A DNA stretch of 64,000 nucleotides from Pseudomonas lini. GTDB lineage: Bacteria > Pseudomonadota > Gammaproteobacteria > Pseudomonadales > Pseudomonadaceae. A model generated the notes under the pieces. That model saw only the letters and a program-made list of their open reading frames with translations, was not told where the DNA came from and ran no database searches. A program made the translations under genes and the position numbers. Positions 62,794 through 64,000 of this stretch are shown one piece after another (position 1 is the first letter of the stretch; every line of letters starts with the position of its first letter). The stretch is taken from NCBI RefSeq assembly GCF_030812475.1, contig NZ_JAUSSR010000012.1, positions 124,001-188,000 on the forward strand, in the 5' to 3' direction.

Positions 62794-63931
62794 ACCGCTT
62801 TTCACCAAAGGGCCTTCGCTGGGCGTGCGCTTGTTGGTGCTGGTCGTGCTATCGGTCGCGCTGATGGTGTTCGATGCCCGCTTCACACTGCTCAAGCCGG
62901 TGCGTAGCCAGATGTCGCTGGTGCTGATGCAGTCTTACTGGATCACCGACCTGCCGCAGCGGCTATGGCAAGGCGTGGCCAGCCAGTTTGGCAGCCGTAC
63001 CGAACTCGTCGCGGAAAACGAAAAGCTCAAGACCGAAAACCTGCTGTTGCAGGGCCGCATGCAAAAGCTTGCCGCCTTGACCGAGCAGAACGTGCGGCTG
63101 CGCGAGCTGCTCAACTCCTCCGCACTGGTCAACGAGAAGGTCGAAGTGGCCGAGCTGATCGGCATGGACCCCAACCCCTTCACCCACCGCATCATCATCA
63201 ACAAGGGTGAGCGCGACGGTGTGGTGCTCGGTCAGCCGGTGCTCGACGCCCGCGGCCTGATGGGCCAGGTGGTCGAATTGATGCCCTACACCTCCCGGGT
63301 GCTGCTGCTGACCGACACCACCCACAGCATCCCGGTGCAGGTGAACCGTAACGGCCTGCGAGCGATCGCCAGCGGCACCGGCAACCCGGAGCGCCTGGAA
63401 CTGCGTCACGTGGCGGACACGGCCGACATCAAGGAAGGCGACCTGCTGGTCAGCTCCGGTCTCGGTCAGCGATTCCCGGCGGGTTACCCGGTGGCCACGG
63501 TCAGGGAAGTGATCCACGATTCAGGCCAGCCGTTCGCCATTGTTCGCGCCGTACCGACTGCCGCGTTGAACCGCAGCCGTTATCTGTTGCTGGTGTTCAG
63601 TGACAGCCGCACCGCCGAAGAGCGCGCCAACGATGCGGCACAGGCCCAGGAAGCGCTGGATCAGCACGGCGGTGGACCGATCATTCCGGCGACCGTGCCC
63701 CGATCTGCCGCCGTCATCCCGGCGGCCGTTGCTGCTCCAGTCGCTCCAGTCGCTCCAGCCGCTTCGGTCGCTCCGGTGACCGCGCCGGCCACCCCGGCCA
63801 AGCCAGCCGTAGCCAAACCTGCCGCCACCAAGCCGCCCGCCGCCAAACCACCGACGGCTCAACCCGCTGCCGTGAGGCCTGCCGCCAAACCGCCTGTCTC
63901 CGCGCCGGCCACCCCTGGGGGAAGAGAATAA
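62789..63931 (+). CDS. mreC: Rod-shape determining protein MreC, apparent ATT start
   Basis: 380 residues if translation begins at ATT 62789, giving IKPLFTKGPSLGVRLL as in other Pseudomonas MreC proteins, with GGAGGAG (62776-62782) six bases ahead. The only ordinary start nearby, GTG 62825, would remove 12 conserved residues and lacks a good site. One N-terminal membrane helix, a coiled coil (AENEKLKTENLLLQGRMQKL), the beta-barrel periplasmic domains, and an Ala/Pro/Lys-rich low-complexity tail of about 90 residues. It links MreB to the cell-wall synthases. Confidence 0.92.
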   Translation: MKPLFTKGPSLGVRLLVLVVLSVALMVFDARFTLLKPVRSQMSLVLMQSYWITDLPQRLWQGVASQFGSRTELVAENEKLKTENLLLQGRMQKLAALTEQNVRLRELLNSSALVNEKVEVAELIGMDPNPFTHRIIINKGERDGVVLGQPVLDARGLMGQVVELMPYTSRVLLLTDTTHSIPVQVNRNGLRAIASGTGNPERLELRHVADTADIKEGDLLVSSGLGQRFPAGYPVATVREVIHDSGQPFAIVRAVPTAALNRSRYLLLVFSDSRTAEERANDAAQAQEALDQHGGGPIIPATVPRSAAVIPAAVAAPVAPVAPAASVAPVTAPATPAKPAVAKPAATKPPAAKPPTAQPAAVRPAAKPPVSAPATPGGRE

Positions 63932-64000
63932 ATGGTCGGTATTACCGCCTCCCGAAACGGCTGGATAGTCTGGCTGACGTTTGCCATCGGCCTGCTGCTC
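63932..64000 (+). CDS. mreD: Rod-shape determining protein MreD (cut by window edge)
   Basis: ATG 63932 follows the mreC stop directly (TAAATG). The 23 visible codons give MVGITASRNGWIVWLTFAIG and the start of a membrane helix, as expected for MreD, the small membrane partner of MreC. Confidence 0.85.
   Translation, partial: MVGITASRNGWIVWLTFAIGLLL

Noticed and set aside
62825..63931. mreC starting at GTG 62825
   Set aside because: It would remove the conserved IKPLFTKGPSLG segment, and no good ribosome binding site precedes it. Kept only as the alternative to ATT 62789.

Overview
The window is chromosomal DNA of a fluorescent pseudomonad (Pseudomonas fluorescens group). The evidence is the gene content and order: piuA-piuC-SEL1, the dpp/opdP block, roxSR, gatCAB-mreBCD. 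Two families of Pseudomonas REP palindromes also lie in nearly every intergenic gap. Housekeeping genes are GC-rich. Gene starts were refined by hand from ribosome binding sites and family lengths.

Layout. 1-2110: iron uptake, with a cut-off TonB siderophore receptor divergent from piuC and a SEL1-repeat gene. 2108-3546: an intact IS1111-type (IS110 family) element inserted in a REP, supplying the stop codon of the SEL1 gene and carrying a probable guide RNA. 3708-6036: ornithine/lysine decarboxylase speC with a terminator in its leader, an IS5-type remnant, a palindromic repeat and a small hypothetical gene. 6279-9729: a four-gene osmoprotectant (glycine betaine/choline type) ABC importer. 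10174-12848: prfC and two small genes. 13060-30569: a roughly 17-kb segment flanked by 200-bp direct repeats of the dppF 3' end. 30370-41155: dpp peptide importer with three DppA-like binding proteins and the porin OpdP. 41521-47226: SIMPL-domain protein, RoxSR redox two-component system, SbmA/YddA-like ABC protein and a FadR-type regulator. 47814-53342: galactarate/glucarate catabolism (KdgD, ketoglutarate semialdehyde dehydrogenase, MFS transporter, galactarate dehydratase). 53524-58047: AEC transporter, PqaA-like protein, carboxymuconolactone decarboxylase-like protein, Ca2+/Na+ exchanger and RlpA-like lipoprotein. 58191-64000: gatBAC divergent from mreB-mreC-mreD.

The most interesting part is the island at 13.3-29.8 kb. 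All nine of its main genes lie on the + strand, tightly packed and often overlapping: a three-gene ABC exporter, a six-domain NRPS (A-T-C-T-E-C), an SbnA-like enzyme, a separate A-T protein, a free-standing C domain, an SbnB-like enzyme and a B12-binding radical SAM protein. SbnA plus SbnB chemistry makes L-2,3-diaminopropionate, and my hand-read pocket of the first A domain resembles diaminobutyrate/diaminopropionate codes. I infer a short, exported, diaminopropionate-containing peptide with one D-residue and a radical-SAM modification. I do not recognise the product. There is no thioesterase, and one module lacks an A domain.

The left repeat of the island is a truncated dppF whose protein is identical to the end of the intact copy apart from the breakpoint, while the DNA differs mostly at silent sites. 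What looks like the original dpp operon terminator lies just beyond it. This suggests the cluster arrived together with a second, slightly diverged dppF allele.
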